A stretch of 64,000 bases of DNA from Allobosea sp. BK604 (lineage in GTDB: Bacteria > Pseudomonadota > Alphaproteobacteria > Rhizobiales > Beijerinckiaceae). The notes beneath the pieces are model-generated. The model did no database searches. It was not told where the DNA came from and saw only the letters and a program-made list of their open reading frames with translations. Made by a program: the position numbers and the translations under genes. Location: contig NZ_SLZF01000009.1 in NCBI RefSeq assembly GCF_004341515.1, positions 1 to 64,000 of the forward strand. Direction: 5' to 3'. How positions within the stretch are numbered: position 1 is the first letter of the stretch; every line of letters begins with the position of its first letter. Below, piece after piece: positions 50,341 to 58,410 of the stretch.

Positions 50341-50354
50341 GCAGCCTGAGTCAT
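50181..50354 (-). CDS. Small hypothetical protein, 57 aa
   Basis: The ATG at 50354 is preceded by GAAAGG. The protein starts MTQAAYIAAMTARVAAAAT and continues KETTSESNFKKLDKIIDVLT and then SSELCATLVASDVQALP. Mixed charge, an amphipathic helix and a normal C-terminus make this the more protein-like of the two overlapping ORFs. It resembles nothing I know. It is convergent with the NUDIX gene, ending 78 bases from it. Confidence 0.5.
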   Translation of the reverse strand: MTQAAYIAAMTARVAAAATKETTSESNFKKLDKIIDVLTTSSELCATLVASDVQALP

Positions 50355-50609
50355 TGTCTTGCCTTTCTTTTTCGCGTTGCCGAAATCGAACGTTGTTCGA
50401 CGAGGTCATCTTAGCGAGGTCAATGGAGCCAATGCTTTGATGTAGATACCTTCTGGCGCACCAATACTTGGCATCCTATCCTCCCCTGTCCGGATCGGTG
50501 CGCTCGGCACCAGGCGTCCCAGCTCACGGATCCCCAGTTCCGGCCTCCCCTGTCCCCGATGACGCATGATCGGACCCGAGCTAGGATTGCTTCGCTGGGG
50601 GAGAAATCT

Positions 50610-51263
50610 ATGTTCGAAGACGTCGAGGCGCTGTCATTTGAGGGCGCCAATCAGCTCGCACTCCGCGTGAAGCGCGGGCATGTTTTTAAGCTCGAGCGCG
50701 ACATGGTGCAGCTGGTGCTGAACGCGAAATCAGTGCAGGTCACGACTGCAATCATGTGCGAGAATTCCTGGCACGATCCTGAAGATTTAGATGGTCCAGG
50801 CGTTACCTCGATCTTCGAGCAGCCGGAGATGCTGAAGCGAACTCCCTACCCCGTCGTGAGATTGGGAAGCGTCGCCGAATCGATGTATGCGACGGCCGAC
50901 GCGACCCCGGAGAACGCCAAGGTATTCTGCTTCGCAAAATCGAACTTCCTGGGCCCCGTCGAGGGTTTTCGGATCAGAATTGTCGCTGGGCCTAATCCGC
51001 TCTGCCGGACGGCCGTATATGACCGAGATTTGCTGGTCAGTTGCATCCTGACGGAGGAGGTTTTTGCGCGACTGCTGAAGCACCTCTACCTATCGGCGGC
51101 CGACTTTGAGATGCGCCTCGTTGTCGGCTTCATCGGCTTCCAGAGCCAGAGTGAGGCGGCATTTAGCGATATTGGCGATATCTCCAACCTCGTTCTGGAA
51201 AGCGGGCGAGGCATTTCCTCCGAAATCCGCTCGATCTCGATTACCAAGCGAGCCCTATCGTGA
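50610..51263 (+). CDS. Hypothetical protein, 217 aa
   Basis: ATG 50610 follows GGGGGAG. The protein is soluble with mixed beta/alpha content (QLALRVKRGHVFKLERDMVQ, RIRIVAGPNPLCRTAVYDRDLLV). I recognise no domain. Codon use is less GC-biased than in the housekeeping genes around it, which together with the nearby transposase remnant suggests recent acquisition. A start at 50559 is possible but lacks a ribosome site. Confidence 0.7.
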   Translation: MFEDVEALSFEGANQLALRVKRGHVFKLERDMVQLVLNAKSVQVTTAIMCENSWHDPEDLDGPGVTSIFEQPEMLKRTPYPVVRLGSVAESMYATADATPENAKVFCFAKSNFLGPVEGFRIRIVAGPNPLCRTAVYDRDLLVSCILTEEVFARLLKHLYLSAADFEMRLVVGFIGFQSQSEAAFSDIGDISNLVLESGRGISSEIRSISITKRALS

Positions 51264-51363
51264 GGATTGAGCTATGTGGCTCGATAGCTGCGGAGCTACT
51301 TGCGATCGTGCGGATGTCGTCTCTGTGAGTATGTGAGTGCGGGAAACAACCTTGGGAACCGCT

Positions 51364-51714
51364 ATGCGCCGATGGCTAGCTCTGGCTGGATTCGTGGCCG
51401 TGATGGTCACGGCAACATCTGCACGCGCCGAAATGGCGGCCAAGCTCTGGCTTGAGCGCTACGACGCAGCAGGTGACGGCAAGCCCGTCTACGAAATCCA
51501 GATCCGATCGATCGAAAATGGTATCTCGTGGGTGCAGGCGAGCTTGAAGACGGAGAAGACCATCTGCCCACCCGGTAATCTGGTCCTGCAGGACAAGCAG
51601 ATCGTCAGCATCCTGAGAGAGGCTTCCAGGCGAAACCCGGACATTGCCGATGCGCCTCTTGGAGCCGCCCTTTTCTATTCGCTACGAGGCGTCTTTCCCT
51701 GCGACAAGCGCTGA
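51364..51714 (+). CDS. Exported Rap1a/Tai-like small protein
   Basis: 116 residues with a signal peptide (RRWLALAGFVAVMVTATSARA). The mature part ends with TICPPGNLVLQDKQIVSILREA and LGAALFYSLRGVFPC, the paired-cysteine layout (CPP... FPC) of the Rap1a/Tai domain, first known as type VI secretion amidase immunity. Many such proteins are not linked to secretion systems, and none is visible here. It is probably periplasmic with one disulfide. The first ATG at 51337 is an alternative start. Confidence 0.75.
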   Translation: MRRWLALAGFVAVMVTATSARAEMAAKLWLERYDAAGDGKPVYEIQIRSIENGISWVQASLKTEKTICPPGNLVLQDKQIVSILREASRRNPDIADAPLGAALFYSLRGVFPCDKR

Positions 51715-51770
51715 GCCCCAGCAAGGCAGTTCCCCTACGCCCGCCGCCAGCCAGCGGAAGGCACAGACCC

Positions 51771-51986
51771 CTAGGCGCTCCACCGGCTGAATCGACGGAA
51801 CACGCTGTTCCAGTCGCTGAAGACCTCGGGCAGGTCGCGTCAAGGCGCGCCCGTGCGAACCAGCCAGAGCACTGCCTCGACAAACATCAGGTTGTCGCGC
51901 CTGTTGAGCCTTTCTGATCCGGGCGACCGAATGATCAGCGGCGCAATCCGCTCCCAGACCGCATCATTCAGCACAAGGCGATCCAT
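51771..51986 (-). pseudogene. IS5-type transposase remnant
   Basis: From ATG 51986 the frame reads MDRLVLNDAVWERIAPLI and EAVLWLVRTGAP, the N-terminal helix-turn-helix region of IS5-family transposases. An in-frame TGA stands where the family has Trp (GAPWRDLP), after which the frame continues RDLPEVFSDWNSVFRRFSRW and meets a second stop (TAG). The catalytic DDE part is missing. No terminal inverted repeats are seen. It is a dead fragment. Confidence 0.88.
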
Positions 51987-52063
51987 CACACCTACGACTG
52001 CCTCCAAAAAACAGCCTTGAATCACATGCCTCCCAAAATGGGAATCCTAAGAGTGCACACCAC

Positions 52064-52169
52064 CTAGAGCATTGCCGCGTTTCTTCGAAGCGCGAAAATC
52101 CTCTATCCCTTTGTTTTGACGCATTTTCTTCACGCGAACCGGTGCCCACTTCGCTCGAAAATGCGCTAA
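52064..52169 (-). repeat. Dispersed palindromic repeat, hairpin plus one copy
   Basis: A hairpin region (ATTGCCGCGTTTCTTC / GAAGCGCGAAAATCC) and one unit (CGCATTTTCTTCACGCGAAC to CGCTCGAAAATGCGCT) reaching the stop codon of the transporter gene at 52166. Confidence 0.9.
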
Positions 52170-53929
52170 ATCTCGAGCCTGCTGCGGGGCGCGCGCCTGA
52201 GCTGGATCCGGCGCTGGAAGAAATGGCCGATATCGGCGCCCGTGCTGACGATCGTGCAGTCGCCGAGCCTGGCGGAGACAGCCTCCAGCAGGGCCACGCG
52301 GTTGATCTCGGACACGGCGCCGAGTGAATCGTTCAGGAAGATCCAGCGCGGCGCGTGCAGGAAAAGACGGGCAAATCCGAGCGTCTGCTGTTCCTCGAGC
52401 GAGAGATGTCTGTCCCAGTCGCGCTCACGGTCGAGCTCGTCCTCGAGGCGCGCGAGGCCGATCGCACGCAGCGCGTTCGCATAGTGATCATCCGTGTAGT
52501 CCTGCACGGCGGCCGGATAGGCGATGGCGGCCTTCAGCGTGCCGCGCGGGAAATAGGGGCGCTGCGGCAGGAACAGCATGTCGCTGCGCGGCGGCAGGCC
52601 GATGCGGCCGTCTCCCCAGGACCAGAGGCCGGCAAGGCTCATGAACAAGGTCGTTTCGGCCGCGGAGTTCGCCCCCTCGATCAGGACATGCTCGCCGAGT
52701 TTCAGCGTGACGTTGCTCTCCTCCAGCGCTGCGCATTCGACCGAAGAACCCGGCAGATAGGCTTCCAGCTTGTCCAGGATCAGCGCGCCGGCCGGAGCGT
52801 CGTAGAAGCTGATCCGGTGCTGGTCGCCGTGCAGGCGCTCGATGCTCTGCAGCGTGTCGCGCAAGGCCATGATCCGCAGCAGCGTCGCGCGCCAGTCGGC
52901 GATCTTCGAGAAATTATCGACGAACCAGCGCAGGGCGTACTGGACCTGGTTGAAGGCGCCGACCGCAATCATCAGCGTTCCCAGCGAGAGGTGGCCGCTG
53001 AAATAGCCGGGCGATGCGATCAGGAAAGGCGCGGCCATGGCGAGCCAGCCATGGCCCGACGTGACCCAGGTCAGCGAAACGATACCGTTGGCGAGCCGGC
53101 GCGCCACGGTCTGGATCCTGTGAAAGCTCTGGTCGAGATCGCTGCGTTCGTCGCCCTCCCCCTGATAGAGCACGATCGCTTCCGAGCGATCGACGACCTT
53201 GATCAGGGACACCCTGAAATCGGCCTCACGTGCGTAGCGCTCGGCATTCAGGGCGATCAGCGGCCGTCCGACCCGCCAGGCCAGCCAGGACCCCACCGCC
53301 GCATAGGCGATCGCGCACCAGACCATGTAGCCGGGGATCGTGATGTCGCCATGGCCGAAATTGAACACGACCTGCGCCGAGAGGATCCAGAGCACGCCGA
53401 TGAAGCTCAGCAGCATCAGCGAGGCCTGCAGCAGGCCATTGCCGAGATCGACGGAGAGCTCGGTCAGGTGGCGGGCATCCTCGTGGATGCGCTGGTCGGG
53501 ATTGACGCCGACATCCCCCGCGAAGGCGAGCAGATAGGCCCTTTTCGGCTTCAGCCATTCGTCGAGCAGGTCCCGCGTCAGCCAGCCCCTCAGCCGGACC
53601 TTGCCGACCTCGGTGAGCCAGGCCTGGGCGACGACGAGCAGCAGAAGAACGGCGATGATCGACAGGAACACCAGCAGCTGATGGCCGAAGGCGGCGAGGT
53701 CGCGGTTCTGGAGCGCGTCATAGAGCGCGCCCTGCCAGTTGTTCAGCCGGATCTGGAACACCGCATTGGTCGCGATGACGACGACGCTGCCCAGGGGCAG
53801 GAACAGCAGCGCCAGCCGGCGGGGCGACGCGCTCATCGCTTTGATCAGGATCCAGAGCTGATCCAGGATGCCGCTTGCCGGCACGTCCAGGGCGGAGGCG
53901 GGCGCGGGCCGCGAAGCAATGTCGTCCAT
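52166..53929 (-). CDS. SbmA/YddA-like ABC membrane protein with degenerate ATPase
   Basis: 587 residues: six helices of the SbmA/BacA-like ABC membrane domain (LALLFLPLGSVVVIATNAVFQIRLNN, WLTRDLLDEW, NPDQRIHEDARHL) and then an ABC ATPase-like domain. All ATPase motifs are degraded. Walker A is GANSAAETTLF (no Gly-Lys), the signature is LSLEEQQTLGFAR (Glu for Gly), Walker B is WIFLNDSLGA (no DE pair) and the H-loop is VSTGADIG (no His). The frame is intact, so the protein is probably made. SbmA itself works by proton gradient without an ATPase. ATG 53929 is chosen because the extension to 54007 lies in a repeat. Confidence 0.9.
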   Translation of the reverse strand: MDDIASRPAPASALDVPASGILDQLWILIKAMSASPRRLALLFLPLGSVVVIATNAVFQIRLNNWQGALYDALQNRDLAAFGHQLLVFLSIIAVLLLLVVAQAWLTEVGKVRLRGWLTRDLLDEWLKPKRAYLLAFAGDVGVNPDQRIHEDARHLTELSVDLGNGLLQASLMLLSFIGVLWILSAQVVFNFGHGDITIPGYMVWCAIAYAAVGSWLAWRVGRPLIALNAERYAREADFRVSLIKVVDRSEAIVLYQGEGDERSDLDQSFHRIQTVARRLANGIVSLTWVTSGHGWLAMAAPFLIASPGYFSGHLSLGTLMIAVGAFNQVQYALRWFVDNFSKIADWRATLLRIMALRDTLQSIERLHGDQHRISFYDAPAGALILDKLEAYLPGSSVECAALEESNVTLKLGEHVLIEGANSAAETTLFMSLAGLWSWGDGRIGLPPRSDMLFLPQRPYFPRGTLKAAIAYPAAVQDYTDDHYANALRAIGLARLEDELDRERDWDRHLSLEEQQTLGFARLFLHAPRWIFLNDSLGAVSEINRVALLEAVSARLGDCTIVSTGADIGHFFQRRIQLRRAPRSRLEI

Positions 53930-53957
53930 GGTCCGTCGCAGCTCCGGGAGTGGCGCA

Positions 53958-54055
53958 TCGCCCGAAAAGTGGATTGCGGTTTTCGGAGAAAGCCGACGCG
54001 AGAACAAGGAGCTGGATCATCGCACCGGCTACGATGTCCGGTCCGATGATCCAGC
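53958..54055 (-). repeat. Second intergenic repeat family with a hairpin
   Basis: Contains CCCGAAAAGTGGATTGCGGT and TTTTCGGAGAAAGCC, typical of another palindromic repeat widespread in Hyphomicrobiales, and an inverted repeat GCTGGATCATCG...CGATGATCCAGC (54011-54028 / 54038-54055, 17 of 18 paired). It lies between the GH3 stop and the SbmA-like start. Confidence 0.75.
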
Positions 54056-54101
54056 ATTCAGGCGCAGAGCCGTGTTCGGACACGGATCGGCAAGCGACGC
54101 C

Positions 54102-56297
54102 TCACATCGACTTCGGACTCGGCTGCGCCTGACGCGCCTCCACCTGCCGCACTTGCAGCTCGAGCATCTGCAGCTGAGCAGGATTGGCGCTCGGTCCGAC
54201 GAAAATCTCGAAGGCGCCTGGTTCGAGAACCGGCTCGAGATCGGCTCCGAGGAAGCGAAGCTGATCGGAAGACAGGGCGAAGCGCACCGTCTTCATCTCG
54301 CCCGGCGCGACCATGACCTTGGTGAAGTCCTCCAGCTCCAGGGCAGGCCGCGTGATCGATGATGCGACGTCGCGGATGAACAGGAACACGGTGTGCTCGC
54401 CCGCCATCGCCCCGGTATTCTTGACGTCGACCAGGATCTCGGTCGTCTCGCCCGCCGCGATCGTCCATCGGGTCGCGCGCGGATTACTCAGCAGGAAGCT
54501 GGTATAGGACAGGCCATGGCCGAAGCGGAACCGGGGATCGTTCGGAATATCGAGATATTTGCTGGAGAAATGCTCGTTCTCCAGCCGCGGGCGCCCGGTC
54601 GGCCGTTCCGCGAAGAAGATCGGGATCTGTCCGACATCGGCCGGCCAGGACATCGAGAGCCGGCCGCTCGGATTATAGGCGCCGCTCAGCACGTCGGCGA
54701 TGGCGCCCTCGCCTTCTGAGCCCGGATGCCAGACCGCCAGGATCGCTTTGGCGAATGCCGCGAGCCAGTCCGGCACGATTAGCGGCCGGCCCGAGAACAG
54801 CAGGACGACGACGGGCTTGCCCGTCTCCAGGAGCGCGCGCGCCAGGTCCTGCTGGGGCTGGGGCAGCCCGGGATAGGCCCGGCTGCTGGCTTCGCCGGCC
54901 ATGTCGACCCTTTCGCCGAGGCAAAGCAGGATCACATCGCTTTGCTCCGCATTGCGAAGCGCCTCGGCGAGGCCGCCTTCACGGGGTTGTTCGACATGGC
55001 TGCCGGCGGCGACCGAGACCGCCGCCTCGGGAAAGGCGGCCTTGACCTGGTCGACCAGGGCGGCGACGCGCTCGGCCGGCGGCGGTTCCGAATTGCCGCC
55101 GGCGATCTCGCCGAAGGGGCCGACGATCGCGATCGACTTGAGGCTCCCTTTGAGCGGTAAGGTCGCCCCGGTATTGGTCAGGAGCACGATCGACTTGCGC
55201 GCGGCCTCGCGCGCCAGGGCGCGCCGCGCCGGCTGGGCGGCACTTGCCGCGATCGCCTCCGGCGAGCCGCAGCGGCGGTATGGATCGTCGAACAGGCCGA
55301 GCTTCAGCTTGAGCATCAGGACGCGGCGCACCGCTTCATCGATCCGCGCCATGGTCACGAGGCCGCGATCGAGCGCTTCGGGCAGGCCGTCGACATAGGC
55401 GCCCTTGCCCATCATGTCGATGTCGACGCCCGCGTTCAGCGCGAGCGCGGCGGCCTCTGGCCTGGCCGCGACGCCGTGCAGCAGGAGCTCGGCGATGGAG
55501 CTCCAGTCGCTGACGATCACGCCGTCGAATCCCCAGCGCTCGCGCACCAACTTGCGCAGAAGCGGCACGTGGATCGACATCGGCGTGCCGTTGAGATCGA
55601 TGAAGGCCGGCATCAGGCAGGCGACGCCCGCTTCGACCGCTGCCCTGAACGGCGGCAGGTAGACCTCGTGCAGCAGCCGCTCGGACATGTCGACCGAGGC
55701 ATATTCCCGGCCGGCGAGGACGGCGCCGTAACCGGCGAAGTGCTTCGCGGTCGCGGCTATGGCCGTCGGCGCGGCGAGATCGTCCGTCTGATAGCCCCGC
55801 ACCTTCGCCCGCGCGACCCGCTGGCCGACAAGCGCGTCCTCGCCCGGCCCTTCGAGCGTGCGGCCCCAGCGCGGATCCCTGGCGATGTCGATCATCGGAG
55901 CGAAGGTGAGGTCGATGCCCTCGACGGCGCATTCCTCCGCCGCGACGCGCGCCGTCGCCTCCCACAGGGCCGGGTCGAAGGCCGATGATTCCCCGAGCGG
56001 GATCGGGAACATCGTCCGCAGGCCATAGAGGACATCCAGCGAGAAGAAGAGCGGAATCCCGAGGCGCGAGCCCTCGACCGCGTGGCGCTGCGCATCCCGG
56101 ACGCGCTCCGACCCGACCAGGTTGAGGAGGCTGCCGACCTCGCCATTCTTGATGGCGTCGGAGGTCACCGGAGCCGAGGCAGGGCCCGTCTGCACCAGTT
56201 CGCCGCTCAGCATGGTGAGCTGGCCGACCTTCTCCTTCAGCGTCATCTCACTGAGGAGCTTCTCGATCCCGCGATGATCCATAGCCGCCTTCACCAT
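54102..56297 (-). CDS. Glycoside hydrolase family 3 (beta-glucosidase, BglX-like)
   Basis: 731 residues. It removes terminal beta-linked sugars, probably glucose. The N-terminal GH3 barrel begins with MTLKEKVGQLTMLSGE; catalytic nucleophile Asp in GVIVSDWSSIAELL (about residue 260); substrate-binding AKHFAGYGAVLAGREY (KH motif). The second domain is seen at SIAIVGPFGEIAG, and a C-terminal fibronectin-III-like domain starts at VDVKNTGAMAGEHTVFLF. No signal peptide is visible, unlike E. coli BglX, so it is probably cytosolic. ATG 56297 follows GGGGGGAG. It is upstream of the SbmA-like gene on the same strand, 172 bases apart. Confidence 0.93.
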   Translation of the reverse strand: MVKAAMDHRGIEKLLSEMTLKEKVGQLTMLSGELVQTGPASAPVTSDAIKNGEVGSLLNLVGSERVRDAQRHAVEGSRLGIPLFFSLDVLYGLRTMFPIPLGESSAFDPALWEATARVAAEECAVEGIDLTFAPMIDIARDPRWGRTLEGPGEDALVGQRVARAKVRGYQTDDLAAPTAIAATAKHFAGYGAVLAGREYASVDMSERLLHEVYLPPFRAAVEAGVACLMPAFIDLNGTPMSIHVPLLRKLVRERWGFDGVIVSDWSSIAELLLHGVAARPEAAALALNAGVDIDMMGKGAYVDGLPEALDRGLVTMARIDEAVRRVLMLKLKLGLFDDPYRRCGSPEAIAASAAQPARRALAREAARKSIVLLTNTGATLPLKGSLKSIAIVGPFGEIAGGNSEPPPAERVAALVDQVKAAFPEAAVSVAAGSHVEQPREGGLAEALRNAEQSDVILLCLGERVDMAGEASSRAYPGLPQPQQDLARALLETGKPVVVLLFSGRPLIVPDWLAAFAKAILAVWHPGSEGEGAIADVLSGAYNPSGRLSMSWPADVGQIPIFFAERPTGRPRLENEHFSSKYLDIPNDPRFRFGHGLSYTSFLLSNPRATRWTIAAGETTEILVDVKNTGAMAGEHTVFLFIRDVASSITRPALELEDFTKVMVAPGEMKTVRFALSSDQLRFLGADLEPVLEPGAFEIFVGPSANPAQLQMLELQVRQVEARQAQPSPKSM

Positions 56298-56711
56298 GTC
56301 TCCCCCCAACCCAATCACCCTGCCGAAAGGCAAGCATCCCGCCCAAGGCAATTACCCCGCAGCCGGGCGTCACCCGAGCTGGCAACCGCCCATGTCTTGG
56401 CTCCCGGGCGCAGGCCGCCGTCAAACTGCGATTTTGCATGAACGATCACGCCCAAATGCATGGCGATCGGTCGCGCCCGCCTGTCCCTCGCACACCGCGC
56501 CGGCAGGAATGGTCGATCACCGCAGCCGAACGTGCGCTCGACCCTCGCTTGCTCGTGCGTTGGTGCTGAAAATCGCTGCCTTGGTGGGCTCGAGGTTGCA
56601 GCTGTCGGAGGTGGCACACGGAGGCACGAATTCACCGTGGTTGAGGGCGGTCCCGATCCGTCGCACAAGGGTTCGGAACAGCTTGGGTGTGACGCTTGAA
56701 GCGAGGATGGC
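56298..56711. other. Intergenic region without a supported gene
   Basis: About 410 bases between the divergent GH3 and channel-like genes. Open frames have no recognisable content. Promoters are expected. Confidence 0.45.
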
Positions 56712-57233
56712 ATGATTCCACAGGACCCGTTGGCCCAACTGCCCGCCGAAGTTGTTTCCACATCCTTCGACCTCTTGCTGATCGCGCTTGGCATCGCGAT
56801 CCTTGTCGTGGTGGTTGCCATCCACGGGGCCGGCATTCGGCGGATTTCGCGCAGCTTCGCGGGGCGGTGGGTGCATGTCACCACGGACACACCCCGTTGG
56901 CGGGTCGAACTCCTGTTCGCCAGCGTGATCGCGCAACTCGTCATCGTTCACCTGGTCGAGGCGATGATCTGGGCGCTGCCGCTTTACTGGCTCAACCTCA
57001 TTCCCGACTTCTCCGCCGCAACCTTCTTTGCCGCCGAAGCCTATACGACCCTTGGGGAAGGTGCTGTCCGGCTGCCGATGAGCTGGCGGCAACTCGGCCC
57101 CATCATCGCCGTCTCCGGACTGTTCACCTTCGGGTGGACGTCGAGCGTGCTCGTCTATGTCATGACCCAGTTCGGGACCCTCGACACCCGCCACGCCGAA
57201 CGAAAGAAAGCCGCGGAAACCGACGCCGCGTGA
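56712..57233 (+). CDS. Small two-pore-like ion channel protein
   Basis: 173 residues with an N-terminal helix (FDLLLIALGIAILVVVVAIHG), a second helix (LFASVIAQLVIVHLVEAMIW) and a re-entrant loop plus last helix (FAAEAYTTLGEGAVRLPM then LGPIIAVSGLFTFGWTSSVLV). The YTTLGEG stretch lies where K+ channels have TVGYG, so it resembles Ion_trans_2 proteins with an altered filter. Ion selectivity is unknown. ATG 56712 follows AGCGAGG. Confidence 0.75.
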   Translation: MIPQDPLAQLPAEVVSTSFDLLLIALGIAILVVVVAIHGAGIRRISRSFAGRWVHVTTDTPRWRVELLFASVIAQLVIVHLVEAMIWALPLYWLNLIPDFSAATFFAAEAYTTLGEGAVRLPMSWRQLGPIIAVSGLFTFGWTSSVLVYVMTQFGTLDTRHAERKKAAETDAA

Positions 57234-57263
57234 GCGCGCTCATGCAGCGATCGTGCTCGACCG

Positions 57264-57449
57264 ATCATCACGGCCGACTGGAAAGCGTCCCACGGAGAGC
57301 GCTGGACCGGGCCGATCGGAGGCGGCTTTGGGCGGGTGTTCAGTGTCGGCTCCCAGCCGGTCACCGCGCAACTCTCCGCCTACGACAATGTCGTGAAGCC
57401 GACCGGCGGCGCTGATTGGCCGCTTCGGTTGCAGGTATCGTTCCTGTTC
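57264..57449 (+). pseudogene. C-terminal remnant of an outer-membrane beta-barrel protein
   Basis: In one frame, without any start, the DNA reads ITADWKASHGERWTGPIGGG then FGRVFSVGSQPVTAQLSAY then YDNVVKPTGGADWPLRLQVS and FLF. Alternating hydrophobic strands and the terminal aromatic residue match the end of the neuromedin-U/SphA-like outer-membrane proteins (COG4313-like). The rest of the gene is missing, so it is a deletion remnant. Confidence 0.75.
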
Positions 57450-57593
57450 CGGAGCGTGCCAAGCCTGCTCTGGGCGCATGACCGCCGACAGTGTGACGCG
57501 GACGGCTTGGGCGATCGAACGGCAGCGAGATGAAACTCGTTTGATGCTTTATTCGGCGCACGCCCGGCGCATCATCGACGAATGCTACGCCGC

Positions 57594-58025
57594 TTATTCA
57601 TATTCGTCGGCCTCGGCCAGGCCCAGATACGTCTCCCTCAGGAAGCTCACGAGGCCCCAGCCGAGCGAGAGTGTTGCGACGATGAAAAGGAGCGCCCCTC
57701 CGTAAGCGTGATGGACGCCGAGAAGCTCGCTTATGAAGAGGATTGCCAGCAGTACCGTTGCGCATACTCCCGCAATGAGAGCCGACGAAATCCCATTGCT
57801 GAGCAACCTCGCGCGGCGCCGGAGCCGCGAGAGATCGGACTTGAGCTGCGCGTGCATCGGGTGGTCATCCTCGATCCGACTGAGCTTTTGCATCCGCGTC
57901 ACGACCACGTTCAGGCGCCCCGACATCAACGACACGAAGCCAGCGACAGCGCCGAGGAAAAAGGCGGGTGCGGTCGCCTGCGAGAAGATGGCAGCAAGGC
58001 GAGCGATATCCGGAATAAACAGCAC
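57594..58025 (-). CDS. DUF2721 membrane protein
   Basis: 143 residues with three membrane helices: about 15-40 (SQATAPAFFLGAVAGFVSLM), 82-104 (LIAGVCATVLLAILFISELLG) and 107-130. Between the first two lies a basic cytosolic segment with RLNVVVTRMQKL and LRRRARLLSNGI, the DUF2721 pattern (RxxRIxxRxRxL). Its function is unknown. It is on the minus strand, with remnants on both sides. Confidence 0.88.
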   Translation of the reverse strand: MLFIPDIARLAAIFSQATAPAFFLGAVAGFVSLMSGRLNVVVTRMQKLSRIEDDHPMHAQLKSDLSRLRRRARLLSNGISSALIAGVCATVLLAILFISELLGVHHAYGGALLFIVATLSLGWGLVSFLRETYLGLAEADEYE

Positions 58026-58410
58026 GTCATGCTTTCCTGTGTGAGGCGCGGAGCACCACGTCAGTTCAGCTCAAGCCCCCGCCGGACACAAGCCATGCCC
58101 ACCAGGTGATCAGGCTGTACGGCGGCGGCCTTTGCCACGCCGAGCCCGAGCTTCCACAACCACCGACGAACCGACGAAGCCGAACGAGCCGCGCGTCTCC
58201 ATGTCCAGACATAGTGAAGGAGCGACCGCGCAAGGCGGGGGCCGGCGTTGTCTGAGGCCGAGCGACATAGCAAAGCACCCGTTCTCTCTGGCAATGCGGT
58301 CGGGGTACGCGCGCTACCCCCGTGTTACCTGCGTAATTTACGCAGGTTTCGCCGCCACCGCCTGTAGATCACCCACAGAAATTCCGAGCAGAACGACGAA
58401 GGCAACGTCG
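58026..58410. other. Intergenic region with a perfect palindrome
   Basis: No gene is supported here. Its striking element is the palindrome at 58327-58347. GC skew and frames suggest decayed DNA. Confidence 0.45.
58327..58347. promoter_or_regulatory. Perfect 21-bp palindrome
   Basis: Arms ACCTGCGTAA and TTACGCAGGT around a single T. It is 64 bases before the pseudogene at 58411, followed by TTTC. It could be an operator or a small stem-loop; which is not clear. Confidence 0.5.

Larger units (their letters stand above)
50104..50609. other. Lower-GC stretch with small antisense ORFs
   Basis: The DNA is visibly less GC-rich than the flanking operons. It holds two fully overlapping tiny ORFs on opposite strands (50167-50340 plus; 50181-50354 minus), both with a ribosome site. 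From 50355 to 50609 no gene is seen; the promoter of the next gene should be there. Confidence 0.6.

Noticed and set aside
53930..54007. N-terminal extension of the SbmA-like protein from 54007
   Set aside because: That stretch is part of an intergenic repeat, so the ATG at 53929 is preferred.
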